A DNA stretch of 40,658 nt from a virus, in the IMG/VR virus record IMGVR_UViG_3300011189_000018, positions 1 to 40,658 of that record; one strand, given 5' to 3'. The notes beneath the pieces were generated by a model that was not told the DNA's origin, made no database searches, and saw only the letters and a list, made by a program, of their open reading frames with translations. Position numbers and translations under genes: made by a program. Positions 32,424-40,658 of this stretch are shown here, one piece after another (within the stretch, counting starts at the first letter, position 1; each line of letters opens with the position of its first letter).

Positions 32424-35400
32424 ATGCCAGATAAGAAAGATGTAGGACTATTCAACAGCCTTAACATGAAGCCAGTAGGAAATGATGCTACTGGAAGTAC
32501 TGATCCTGATAGAAAGGAAAGCAAAAAATCTAAACCTTTAACTATACAAGAAGTTATTGATAGAGGTAAAGGAAATGCTCCAGAAAGAACTCTTCCTTCA
32601 AGTTATGGTACTGGCTATGGTAAACTTAATAAATATGATAGAGGTCTTCTTCCTGGCATGGACCTTAATATCAATAGAGCTAGAAACCAAACTAACTTAA
32701 ATAAAACTCTTAAAACAGTAGGTAATGTCTTACCTAACATTGGTTTAGGTCTTTTCGAGTCTGTAGGATATGCAGCAGAACTTGTTTCTTATGGAATGAA
32801 GGAGCTCGCAGATGAAGAATATAAAGTAGATTTTAGTAATGCTGTTACAGAAATGGCTAATGCGGGTAAAGACCTTTTTGGAGAAGCACATAGATATAAT
32901 CCTAATAAAGTTATTGATTTAGGAGACGTGGCTTGGTGGCTTCAAACAGGTTCAAGTTTAGTAGAATCTATAGCTCAGTTTGCAATAGCAGGTGCAGGTG
33001 TAACTAAAGGCGCTTTATGGACTACTGGTAAAGTAACAGGTGCTTTAACTAAAGGAGCTCAAAGCGCTAAAGTAGCTGGAGCTGTTACTAAATCAGGTAA
33101 TGCTTTTTCTCAAGGATTTACTGCAGGTTCTCTTGCTTTCTTTGAAGGAGCTATGTCAGGTAGTGAAATGTTTAAACAAGTATATGACACTAAGTTTAGA
33201 GAAACAGGAGATACAGAATTAGCTACACAAGCAGCTTCAGAAGCAGCAGCTACTACAGCATTTACATCTACAGCTTTAGTAGCAGCATTAAACTTAACAG
33301 GTCTTTATCCTATATTTAAGTCTCAAGGTTTATTTAATAGAGCAAGTAAGGTTGGTCTTACAAGAAAGACTAGAGAGACTAGCAAAGAATTCTTAGAACG
33401 TTTAGCTAAAGCAAAAATAAATCCATCTATACCTGCAAGATCTTTTATGGAAAGATTTCATCCAGGTATAGAAGCTTTCCAAGAATCTTTAGAAGAGGTA
33501 ACTAACGTTTATGCTGAGCAAGTAGGTCTTCAAGAAGCTGGAATGTCTGATAGTGATGCTACAGGCATGGAACTTTGGTTTGAAGCACTAATGACAGAAG
33601 AAGGTGCCTTAAGTGCCATACTTGGTGCTATTGGTGGTGCAGGTCAAAGTGCAGCTATGATGAATCTTCCTATGCATAAAACAAACATAGCTCCAGAGGG
33701 AGAAACGCCTCAATTAAAGTATCTATCAGCTAAACAATTAGGTGAAATGGATTTAGAGATAGCTGGTAAGAGTTATGCTAAAACATTAGAGTCTGATATC
33801 AGAGAAATTGTTACTGCACAGCAAGAATTACAAGATGCAGTGGCAGAAGGTGATGAAGCAGGCATGAGAGCAGCGAGAAACAAGCTTTTCAGCGTGGTTA
33901 GCAAGAGAACCATACCTTTAGATGGGGGAAACGCTTTAAAGGCTTCTATCAAAGAAATAGGAGAAATGGACAATAGTATTAATATTTTAGATCAACTTAA
34001 CGATCAGTTAGCACAGGCTCAGGGAGAAGGGAATCAAGAAGCTGTAACAAAACTTCAAGAGAGAAAAGAAGCTTTAGAAGAACAATTTTTTGGAGAAGAA
34101 ATTGTGACAGAGGCTATGATTATGGGTCTTGCAGAAAATACTCAGGATAATGAGTACAAAGAAACTGTTAAAAAGAAACTCAAAGAGGTAGATGAACTTA
34201 AAGCTGAATACATTTCTACGGTAAACCAATTTAATTTTGGTGATGAGAAAGCTCTGAATATGGGTGAGTATGTATTTGACATTAAACGTAGAATACGTAG
34301 TACTCGTGAAAATGCTGATATCATTAGAAACCAGCTTCAAGAACTAGAAACTGAGATCGAAACCAAGTCTTCAGAAGCCCTACCAGAAGATTTAAGAGGT
34401 GGTACAACTGATCCTATATACTGGAATAAGTTACAAGCAAGAATCGAAGCTTTAGATGAAAACATTAAAGATCTTCAAGAAGAGAAGAAAGAAGCTGAGA
34501 AAGGTAATAGACAAATTCTTGACAGATATGGTGCTCAAACAAAAGAGCAAGCAGTAGAAACTATAGAAGAGTCTATTAAAGATACAAAAGCAGAGTACGT
34601 TCAAGTAAGCAAACTCTTCAGTGAAAATGCTGAAGGTATTATGAAAGAAGCTGAAGATACTTTCTTATTGAGAGAAGATTACAAGAGAGGGGTTAAAGCT
34701 CTTAATAAAACGAATAAACACCTGAATGGGTTAGAGAGACGTTTAAAATTTGTTGAGTCTTCTAAAGGTAGAGATGAATTTGTTAAAAATGCTTTTGATG
34801 CTTATAAATCAGAAGTAGATAAATTTGAGAAAGCTGAGAAAGTACGTAAAAAGAAAGAAAACAAAGAAGTACAAGATAATCAAGTATCTGATATTAAAGC
34901 AGAAAAGAAAGCTGAAAAAGCAGCTGAAAAAGCTAAGAAGGATGCAGAAGATAAAAAGAAAAAGACTGATACAAAAGGTACTGCTGATGATGTAGGGGAT
35001 GATTTCGATCCTAACAACTTACCTGATCCTGATGAAGCAGGCGGTGAAATGTCTGATGGTATTATGGACGCTTTAAATAAGGGTAAAAAAGGATCAGATG
35101 ATGATATTGCTGGTGTAACTGATGGTAATGATAAACCTGTTATTGCAGAAGGAGATACAATATCTCCTGAAGATTTACTGTCTGCTATAGAAAGTGGTTT
35201 TGAACGCCAGAAAGGTGAGAAACCTAATACAAATGAAGATCCTAAAACAGTATCATCTAGTAAGGTTCAATATGGAAATGTTAGAGCTTATAAAGAAGTA
35301 GAAAACTCTGATGGTACTATTAGCAAAGTTACATCGTCTAATGAGCGTAATAATAAATACAATCCTAGACTAGAAAGTAAAACAAATAGTCTGAAAGGAG

Positions 35401-38400
35401 AAACTGTTACTATTGTATCTCTGGAAGAAGGTGAGTATGAAGGCGTTGTCTATGATAAAGGGGATAAACCTACTAAAGAAATTCCTACAGATATTGATAA
35501 CAAGCCAATGGTTATTAAACTTGGTGATGAAGTTATTGGATATCTACCTACTCTTAACTGGATTAGTAGAAAAGAAGGTGATGAATATGTAAACGTAGCT
35601 AATTACAAACTTGAAGCTGGCGGCAATAATGCTGAAATACAGATTGAGCAACTTAAAGCTATAAGAAGAGCTGTAGATGAAAAAGGTTCTATAGACACGA
35701 CTATCAATAGAGTCAGTCAAGGTAATTTGATTTATAACCTTACTGAAGATGGTAAACGTAGAATAGAAGGTAATGCTTCTACATTAATGCCAGATCCTAA
35801 TTTAAAAATTCAAGTAGTTAGAGGTGGTCAAGTAAGATTTAAAGACGAAACTAAAGTAGTTCCATATAATGATGGTACTGTTGTAGCTAACTTAGCAGGT
35901 GTTGCTATTCCTTTTACAATAGGACAACCTTCTAATCAAGAGATTCAAACAATTTTAGAAGCTATCAGAGCTAAATTTACAGGAAATGAAGAACGTATTA
36001 CTGAATTCTCAGACCTGACAAAAGACATTGAAGCTACTGGTAACTATGATTTTGCTAGTACAGAAGGATTAGCTAGATTCTTAGAAGAATACTTTTTCCT
36101 CAGCTCATTTACAAAAGAAGAAATTGATAAGAAGAAGGATGGAGATCCTAATAGAGTTTATATAAATGTAGATGATCGTTCTGGTCATATTTACTTTTAT
36201 AGACCTAATGATGGGTCTAATGATGGTATCATATATACATCTAATGAGAAGTATGTCAATCAGGATTCTAATAAATATGCTTCTATTATTGATGAGGAAA
36301 CTGGTGGATTAGACCCTGCAGTTATGACCTATATCCAACAACTGCCTTTTAATCCAGATAGAGAGAAGTTAAACTCATCAGATGAATATGTACAGATAGT
36401 CTTTGAAGATGGTAAGTTGAATGTAAAGTCTTATGAAAACTATAACCAGTTTGCAAAAGAACATCTTAAAACATACATAGATGGTAGAAATACTATAGAG
36501 CATGAAGACGGTTCTACTGAACATATTTACTTTGAACAGTTAGTAAATAATGTTAATCCTAATCCTATTCTTGGAGAACGTTCTAAGCAAGTTAGTAAAG
36601 AAGATTCTTCAGAAGACACACAAACTAAAGAGTCTGATTCCGTAGTAGAGGAATCTAAGAAAACGTCTAAAGAGAAATCTAAATACTACATCCCTAAAGA
36701 GGAGAGAGACGGAGAAATTACAGGTATTAGAGACCTTGAAGACAATTCTAATTTAGGCTCAACAGCTAGACCATCATCTAGTAAGAGAGATAAAAGGGGG
36801 TTTGATGTTGAAGATTTAACTATTCAAGGTTCTCAGAAATACACAGTAGAAGGATTTACTCAACCACAAATGGCAGAAGTAGTTGACTCTATTGTATTTA
36901 TTATAGCCAACCAGATCAAAGATAATAATGAAATGGTTGAGTTTAGTGAATCTATGGAGACTGCTAAAAAGCTGTTTATAGATGAATTAATCTTACTATA
37001 TGATGAAGGCAACGATATCCTGGCTAATAACTATGAGAAAATCTTAGATAGTTGGGGTGAGTTTTCTGAGAGAGCTATCAGTAGGCTAGAAACTATTGGA
37101 TATGAGTTACGTTCTGATGAAGACATCCTTGAAGGAGAAAATGCCAACTATGAACAGACTAAGTACGATCCTAAAGCTAAATGGCATGAGAACTCAAAAG
37201 ATACTGCTTCAGCTAAGTTAAAATTGTTCTTATCACATATACCTGAGCAAACATGGGTTAATAATGAGAGGAAAATAGCTGAATCTCCTTGGTTAGGAAG
37301 AAGGAGATATGTTCCTATGGACACTCTATATGATAGACTTACAGCTCTATTTGTAGACGAGAATCCTGACTATGATAACTTTATTGCCTTACTTAGAGCA
37401 GAGCAATATAACTATGCACCTTTTGGTACTGTAGCTGAGCAGTTAGAAAACTTACCAGATACATCTACTCTTAAAGATGAGTTTACAAAATTAATGTCCA
37501 AACAGTACGTAAATATGGTTGTAGCTCTAGTCCAGCCTATCTATGATAATATGGGTGGTTTTAGAGGATATAGATACAAGCCAATAAATTCAAACAGAAA
37601 CTCTGCAGTTGATCTTGTGTATCAGGGTTGGATAGAGAATATGAAAGACTCTGATCTTGTTAAGATGGAGGATGGTCAGCTTGTTATAGATCCTGAACAG
37701 GCTAAGAAGTTAAAAGAAGAGTATATATCTGAGTTAAATAACATTACACCTAATAAAAGAAATGATTATATACGTAATTTCTTAGCTAAGCTTGGTGTAG
37801 AAATGGAAGATAAAGCATGGGAGAGTGTAAATAAACCTGTTTCCTATGCACTTAAAGGTAAAGCATTCAATGCAGAATTTGCTGTTAAAGATGGTAAACC
37901 CGCCCCTAACACATTCATTGACTTCTTATTTAAGTCACTACCAGATGAGGCTCCAGAGTCTTTTGATGCTGTGAACCCTCTAACAGATGGATCACTTAAA
38001 TCTAGATTCAGAGCGTTAGCTTCTGTTCAGGTAAATCATTCAGATACGATTTACACATCTTCTTATAATGATATAAATGGAAATAGTATATATCCATACC
38101 AAGATCATACAGCTGCTTCTACAGCTATAAGAAAACTTTCTACTGATGAGATATTTTTAGAAAGATTAGATCAAACCTCATTCTCTAAATGGAGTAGATG
38201 GGCTAAAGATGCTAAAAGTACTGATTCTAGAGGAGTTACGTTAGAGTATGTAGACGGAGTTAAAAACCAAGAGAATAAAAAATCTACCAGTGGTGATAAA
38301 CTAGGTAAGACTGATAATAATTTATTAGCTGCTACATACTTCTTTGGAACTGTAGGTCAAACTAGCGGACAGAAAGCTCGTTTCTTATCTACTACAAAGT

Positions 38401-40658
38401 CAGATAAGACTATGTTACCTATTTATAATGCTCCTAAAGTAGGTACTAAAATCACTCTAGATGATAATGGTCGTCCTAAAGAAATTATAGGTGATGCTAA
38501 GACTGAGATCAAGAGAGATATTATGAGTGAGTTTAAGAGGATACAGAACTTTAAATATACTCATAAAGCTCAAATGGAAGCTAGTGGTATTAGTATTGAA
38601 GGGTATATGGAAGGAGCTAATTACTTTATCCTATTCCCTGAACTGAATGCTGAAATTGCAGAATCATATATAGGTACTGCTATTACTCAAGAAGAATTCA
38701 ATAAAGTGTGGGATTCTGGATCTCCTTTTGCTTTTAGAGAAGGAGACGAGCAATCTAGCATTGATATTATGTATAAAGTAGTGGAACACAGACTTTTACA
38801 AGAATCTAGAAATCTTGTCAGGGATTGGACGGCTGATGGGTTGGTAAATAGAAAGACATCTAATTTCCCAGACCCTAATAACCCTACAAAAACAGTTAGT
38901 AAAACGTACTTTACACACAGTATTGACAGTAAATATATAAAAGGTAAAGACCTTAAAGGTAGAAGTTTAGTTCCTTACACAAAACCTGGATCTCAAATAC
39001 ATTATGCAGCTGTAGACTTTACAGTAAATTACATGCTGAATATGTCAGAAGAATTTAAAGTAATATCTGGAGACCCTGCTCTATTCTGGAAAGGGAAAGA
39101 AGGAAACTCTGTTCGACAGAATCTTCAATCTACTATAGAGAATATAAATAAGAGGTTAGCTAAAGATATTGCTCCTAGATCAGGAGGTAGATATGATAGT
39201 AAGACCTTCACAATGGCTGTTATCAAAGATTCTATTGTAGCCTCTAGAGAAAGAGAGCAATTAGGAGAAGCATATGGTGAAATGGAAATTACGGATGCTC
39301 AGGAATATACTTCTGTACAAGAGCATTTAAGAAACATGAAAGCAGAAGGACGTATATCTCCTGCTCAATATGACGAGCTGTCTAAAGTTATAAAGCCGGG
39401 TCAGTATTATGAGTTCTCAGAAAGTCAGTTAGCTATTCTAAATCCTACACCTACAAAACCATTGTATGTAGGAGATGAATATTTTGACACTTCTTATGAT
39501 GTTATTAATAAACGGTATGTAAAATCAAGTGCATTTCCTCTGCTACCACAATTCTTAAAAGGATTTCAACTGGATTCTTTAAGAAAGAAAATGGAGAAAG
39601 GGGGTATAGATAGAGTTTCTTATTCAACAGCTAATAAAGTAGGATCTGTAAATCCTGTAGAGATCTTTGAAGGTAGAGATATAAAACAAGACTTTGATTT
39701 AGAATCTTCTACTAGAACTCTAAATAGAGAGGGGTTTGGGTTTCAGCAAGATGTTCCTATTAAGAATAAGGAAAGTATCCATTTAGTTAGTCAAGCTAAC
39801 AAACTGATCTTTAACTCTGTTAGAAACCTAGCTGGATTTAAGTTTGAAGATAAAGGATTTACAGGAAGAGAGCTTGAGTTAATTAAAGAGCGTATTGTTA
39901 ACTCTATGGTTAACCGTGCTAGCAAACAGCTGTACAAAGATATGGGTATTGAAGTACAGAATGGTGAAATGACTATTCGTGACTTTGATAAAATACAAAA
40001 ACTTCTTAGAAAAGAAGGGGAGAAAAGAAATTGGTCTCTGGCTTCTATAGAAGCTCTTGAGCTAAATGAAGATGGTACAGGATTTATCTTACCGCTTTCA
40101 TTATCACCTAATGCTTCTGCAATAGAGAGTCTTTTACTTGCTCAGGTATCTAACATTACATTGAAGCAAGAGATGCATGGTTATTCATACGTTCAGGGTA
40201 GCTCTGGTGGGTTAATGACGTATGAAGAATTCAAAAACGATAGTTCAGGTATTGAATTTACTCCTACAAAAGACTTCAATCCTGGTAAAGGGTTAGAGTT
40301 TGTAACAAAAGGAGACGGTAAACTTAATCCTGCACAAGTTATTGTTCCTTGGAGATTTAAAGACTTTGATGGTAACATCATTAACATTGAAGAGTTCATT
40401 AATGAAGATGGTATTATAGATAATGATCGTATACCTGATGATGTACTCTCAGTAATAGGATTACGTATACCTAATCAGGGACATAACTCTATGCTTCCTA
40501 TGAAAATTGTAGGGTTCTTACCTCCTGAAGCTGGAACGTTAGCTATTGTTCCTGAAGAGATTGTAGCTCAGATGGGTTCTGATTTTGATGTTGATAAACT
40601 CTATACATACCAGCCTAAGTCTGAATATAAGATGACTGCAGATGGTGGTCATAGATTA
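32424..40658 (+). CDS. Giant cargo protein with single-chain virion RNA polymerase domain (partial, 3' end outside)
   Basis: An uninterrupted frame of 2745 codons runs to the window edge without a stop. Hydrophobic, Ala/Gly-rich segments at ~185-205, ~274-297 and ~393-414 could be membrane-active. Coiled coils fill ~440-850, with a Lys/Glu/Ala block at ~803-852, then acidic linkers. The region from ~1440 is folded and mixed. The last part carries the polymerase double-psi barrel signature: IGLRIPNQGHNSM, KIVGFLPPEAG, VPEEIVAQM and GSDFDVDKLY, with D2720, D2722 and D2724 as the metal-binding triad. The related crAss-like polymerase (phage phi14:2) is packaged, ejected and transcribes early genes. 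Here long ejection-type sequence is fused ahead of it. Confidence 0.92.
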   Translation, partial: MPDKKDVGLFNSLNMKPVGNDATGSTDPDRKESKKSKPLTIQEVIDRGKGNAPERTLPSSYGTGYGKLNKYDRGLLPGMDLNINRARNQTNLNKTLKTVGNVLPNIGLGLFESVGYAAELVSYGMKELADEEYKVDFSNAVTEMANAGKDLFGEAHRYNPNKVIDLGDVAWWLQTGSSLVESIAQFAIAGAGVTKGALWTTGKVTGALTKGAQSAKVAGAVTKSGNAFSQGFTAGSLAFFEGAMSGSEMFKQVYDTKFRETGDTELATQAASEAAATTAFTSTALVAALNLTGLYPIFKSQGLFNRASKVGLTRKTRETSKEFLERLAKAKINPSIPARSFMERFHPGIEAFQESLEEVTNVYAEQVGLQEAGMSDSDATGMELWFEALMTEEGALSAILGAIGGAGQSAAMMNLPMHKTNIAPEGETPQLKYLSAKQLGEMDLEIAGKSYAKTLESDIREIVTAQQELQDAVAEGDEAGMRAARNKLFSVVSKRTIPLDGGNALKASIKEIGEMDNSINILDQLNDQLAQAQGEGNQEAVTKLQERKEALEEQFFGEEIVTEAMIMGLAENTQDNEYKETVKKKLKEVDELKAEYISTVNQFNFGDEKALNMGEYVFDIKRRIRSTRENADIIRNQLQELETEIETKSSEALPEDLRGGTTDPIYWNKLQARIEALDENIKDLQEEKKEAEKGNRQILDRYGAQTKEQAVETIEESIKDTKAEYVQVSKLFSENAEGIMKEAEDTFLLREDYKRGVKALNKTNKHLNGLERRLKFVESSKGRDEFVKNAFDAYKSEVDKFEKAEKVRKKKENKEVQDNQVSDIKAEKKAEKAAEKAKKDAEDKKKKTDTKGTADDVGDDFDPNNLPDPDEAGGEMSDGIMDALNKGKKGSDDDIAGVTDGNDKPVIAEGDTISPEDLLSAIESGFERQKGEKPNTNEDPKTVSSSKVQYGNVRAYKEVENSDGTISKVTSSNERNNKYNPRLESKTNSLKGETVTIVSLEEGEYEGVVYDKGDKPTKEIPTDIDNKPMVIKLGDEVIGYLPTLNWISRKEGDEYVNVANYKLEAGGNNAEIQIEQLKAIRRAVDEKGSIDTTINRVSQGNLIYNLTEDGKRRIEGNASTLMPDPNLKIQVVRGGQVRFKDETKVVPYNDGTVVANLAGVAIPFTIGQPSNQEIQTILEAIRAKFTGNEERITEFSDLTKDIEATGNYDFASTEGLARFLEEYFFLSSFTKEEIDKKKDGDPNRVYINVDDRSGHIYFYRPNDGSNDGIIYTSNEKYVNQDSNKYASIIDEETGGLDPAVMTYIQQLPFNPDREKLNSSDEYVQIVFEDGKLNVKSYENYNQFAKEHLKTYIDGRNTIEHEDGSTEHIYFEQLVNNVNPNPILGERSKQVSKEDSSEDTQTKESDSVVEESKKTSKEKSKYYIPKEERDGEITGIRDLEDNSNLGSTARPSSSKRDKRGFDVEDLTIQGSQKYTVEGFTQPQMAEVVDSIVFIIANQIKDNNEMVEFSESMETAKKLFIDELILLYDEGNDILANNYEKILDSWGEFSERAISRLETIGYELRSDEDILEGENANYEQTKYDPKAKWHENSKDTASAKLKLFLSHIPEQTWVNNERKIAESPWLGRRRYVPMDTLYDRLTALFVDENPDYDNFIALLRAEQYNYAPFGTVAEQLENLPDTSTLKDEFTKLMSKQYVNMVVALVQPIYDNMGGFRGYRYKPINSNRNSAVDLVYQGWIENMKDSDLVKMEDGQLVIDPEQAKKLKEEYISELNNITPNKRNDYIRNFLAKLGVEMEDKAWESVNKPVSYALKGKAFNAEFAVKDGKPAPNTFIDFLFKSLPDEAPESFDAVNPLTDGSLKSRFRALASVQVNHSDTIYTSSYNDINGNSIYPYQDHTAASTAIRKLSTDEIFLERLDQTSFSKWSRWAKDAKSTDSRGVTLEYVDGVKNQENKKSTSGDKLGKTDNNLLAATYFFGTVGQTSGQKARFLSTTKSDKTMLPIYNAPKVGTKITLDDNGRPKEIIGDAKTEIKRDIMSEFKRIQNFKYTHKAQMEASGISIEGYMEGANYFILFPELNAEIAESYIGTAITQEEFNKVWDSGSPFAFREGDEQSSIDIMYKVVEHRLLQESRNLVRDWTADGLVNRKTSNFPDPNNPTKTVSKTYFTHSIDSKYIKGKDLKGRSLVPYTKPGSQIHYAAVDFTVNYMLNMSEEFKVISGDPALFWKGKEGNSVRQNLQSTIENINKRLAKDIAPRSGGRYDSKTFTMAVIKDSIVASREREQLGEAYGEMEITDAQEYTSVQEHLRNMKAEGRISPAQYDELSKVIKPGQYYEFSESQLAILNPTPTKPLYVGDEYFDTSYDVINKRYVKSSAFPLLPQFLKGFQLDSLRKKMEKGGIDRVSYSTANKVGSVNPVEIFEGRDIKQDFDLESSTRTLNREGFGFQQDVPIKNKESIHLVSQANKLIFNSVRNLAGFKFEDKGFTGRELELIKERIVNSMVNRASKQLYKDMGIEVQNGEMTIRDFDKIQKLLRKEGEKRNWSLASIEALELNEDGTGFILPLSLSPNASAIESLLLAQVSNITLKQEMHGYSYVQGSSGGLMTYEEFKNDSSGIEFTPTKDFNPGKGLEFVTKGDGKLNPAQVIVPWRFKDFDGNIINIEEFINEDGIIDNDRIPDDVLSVIGLRIPNQGHNSMLPMKIVGFLPPEAGTLAIVPEEIVAQMGSDFDVDKLYTYQPKSEYKMTADGGHRL

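Noticed and set aside
33773-34340. Minus-strand open frames inside the giant cargo gene
   Set aside because: They are shadows of a continuous plus-strand frame that carries a clear domain at its end; no gene in the window is convincingly on the minus strand.
1-40658. Reassigned stop codon (TAG as glutamine), known in some crAss-like phages
   Set aside because: Large late genes, including one of more than 2700 codons, have no in-frame TAG, and the portal gene ends in TAG; the standard code explains everything here.
1-40658. Integrase, transposase, CRISPR array or anti-defence island
   Set aside because: I looked for their motifs and for regular spaced repeats; none are present. Repeats found are short, in frame and inside structural genes.

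Overview
The window is a block of late (virion morphogenesis) genes from an AT-rich, tailed double-stranded DNA phage that looks like a crAss-like phage (order Crassvirales) with a podovirus-type tail. The assignment rests on a combination of genes: a large terminase, a portal, an acidic scaffold-like protein, an HK97-type capsid candidate, several small ring/connector proteins, a P22 gp10-like 'muzzle' protein, very large cargo (ejection) proteins, and at the right edge a giant protein carrying the single-chain virion RNA polymerase signature (GSDFDVDKLY, DxDxD metal site). The host is probably a member of Bacteroidota: the appendage proteins carry BspA-like, SprB-like and FN3/PKD-like domains, most genes lack a Shine-Dalgarno sequence, and the few promoter candidates resemble the TTTG/TAnnTTTG type. 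All supported genes are on the + strand, packed end to end with many TAATG or ATGA junctions. Long genes have no in-frame TAG or TGA, so the standard code is used here.

Layout. 1-732: the end of a receptor-binding appendage gene (BspA-like C-terminus) and a small fibre-tip protein with a chitin-binding-like C-terminus. 733-802: a spacer with a long imperfect hairpin and a promoter candidate. 803-2754: six small overlapping genes leading into the terminase, including a winged-helix-like protein and a shortened HU/IHF-like protein. 2744-13322: packaging and head genes (terminase, portal, scaffold-like protein, major capsid candidate, conserved protein, two related connector proteins, abundant head protein candidate), ending in the only clear intrinsic terminator. 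Spacers at 9746-9837 and 12046-12137 hold structured RNA leaders. 13395-15723: a membrane-anchored spanin-like protein, an HTH plus metallophosphoesterase fusion, and a conserved unknown. 15768-19649: appendage proteins, one with an apparently circularly permuted MAM domain. 19651-21956: two ring/tail tubular proteins, then a DUF5675-like protein and a one-helix coiled-coil membrane protein that may form a lysis pair. 21940-28122: the muzzle, split into two same-frame genes by tandem stops, with FN3/PKD-like insertions and a cysteine-containing module present in both halves. 28122-40658: three cargo genes (one with a degenerate M23 peptidase fold, one with no recognised domain, and the giant polymerase-bearing protein cut by the window edge).

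Together these genes would package DNA, build the capsid and the short tail, and load proteins that travel with the DNA into the next cell, where the packaged polymerase starts transcription. There is no gene-free stretch longer than about 92 bases. I saw no tRNA, rRNA, CRISPR array, insertion sequence, integrase or attachment site.
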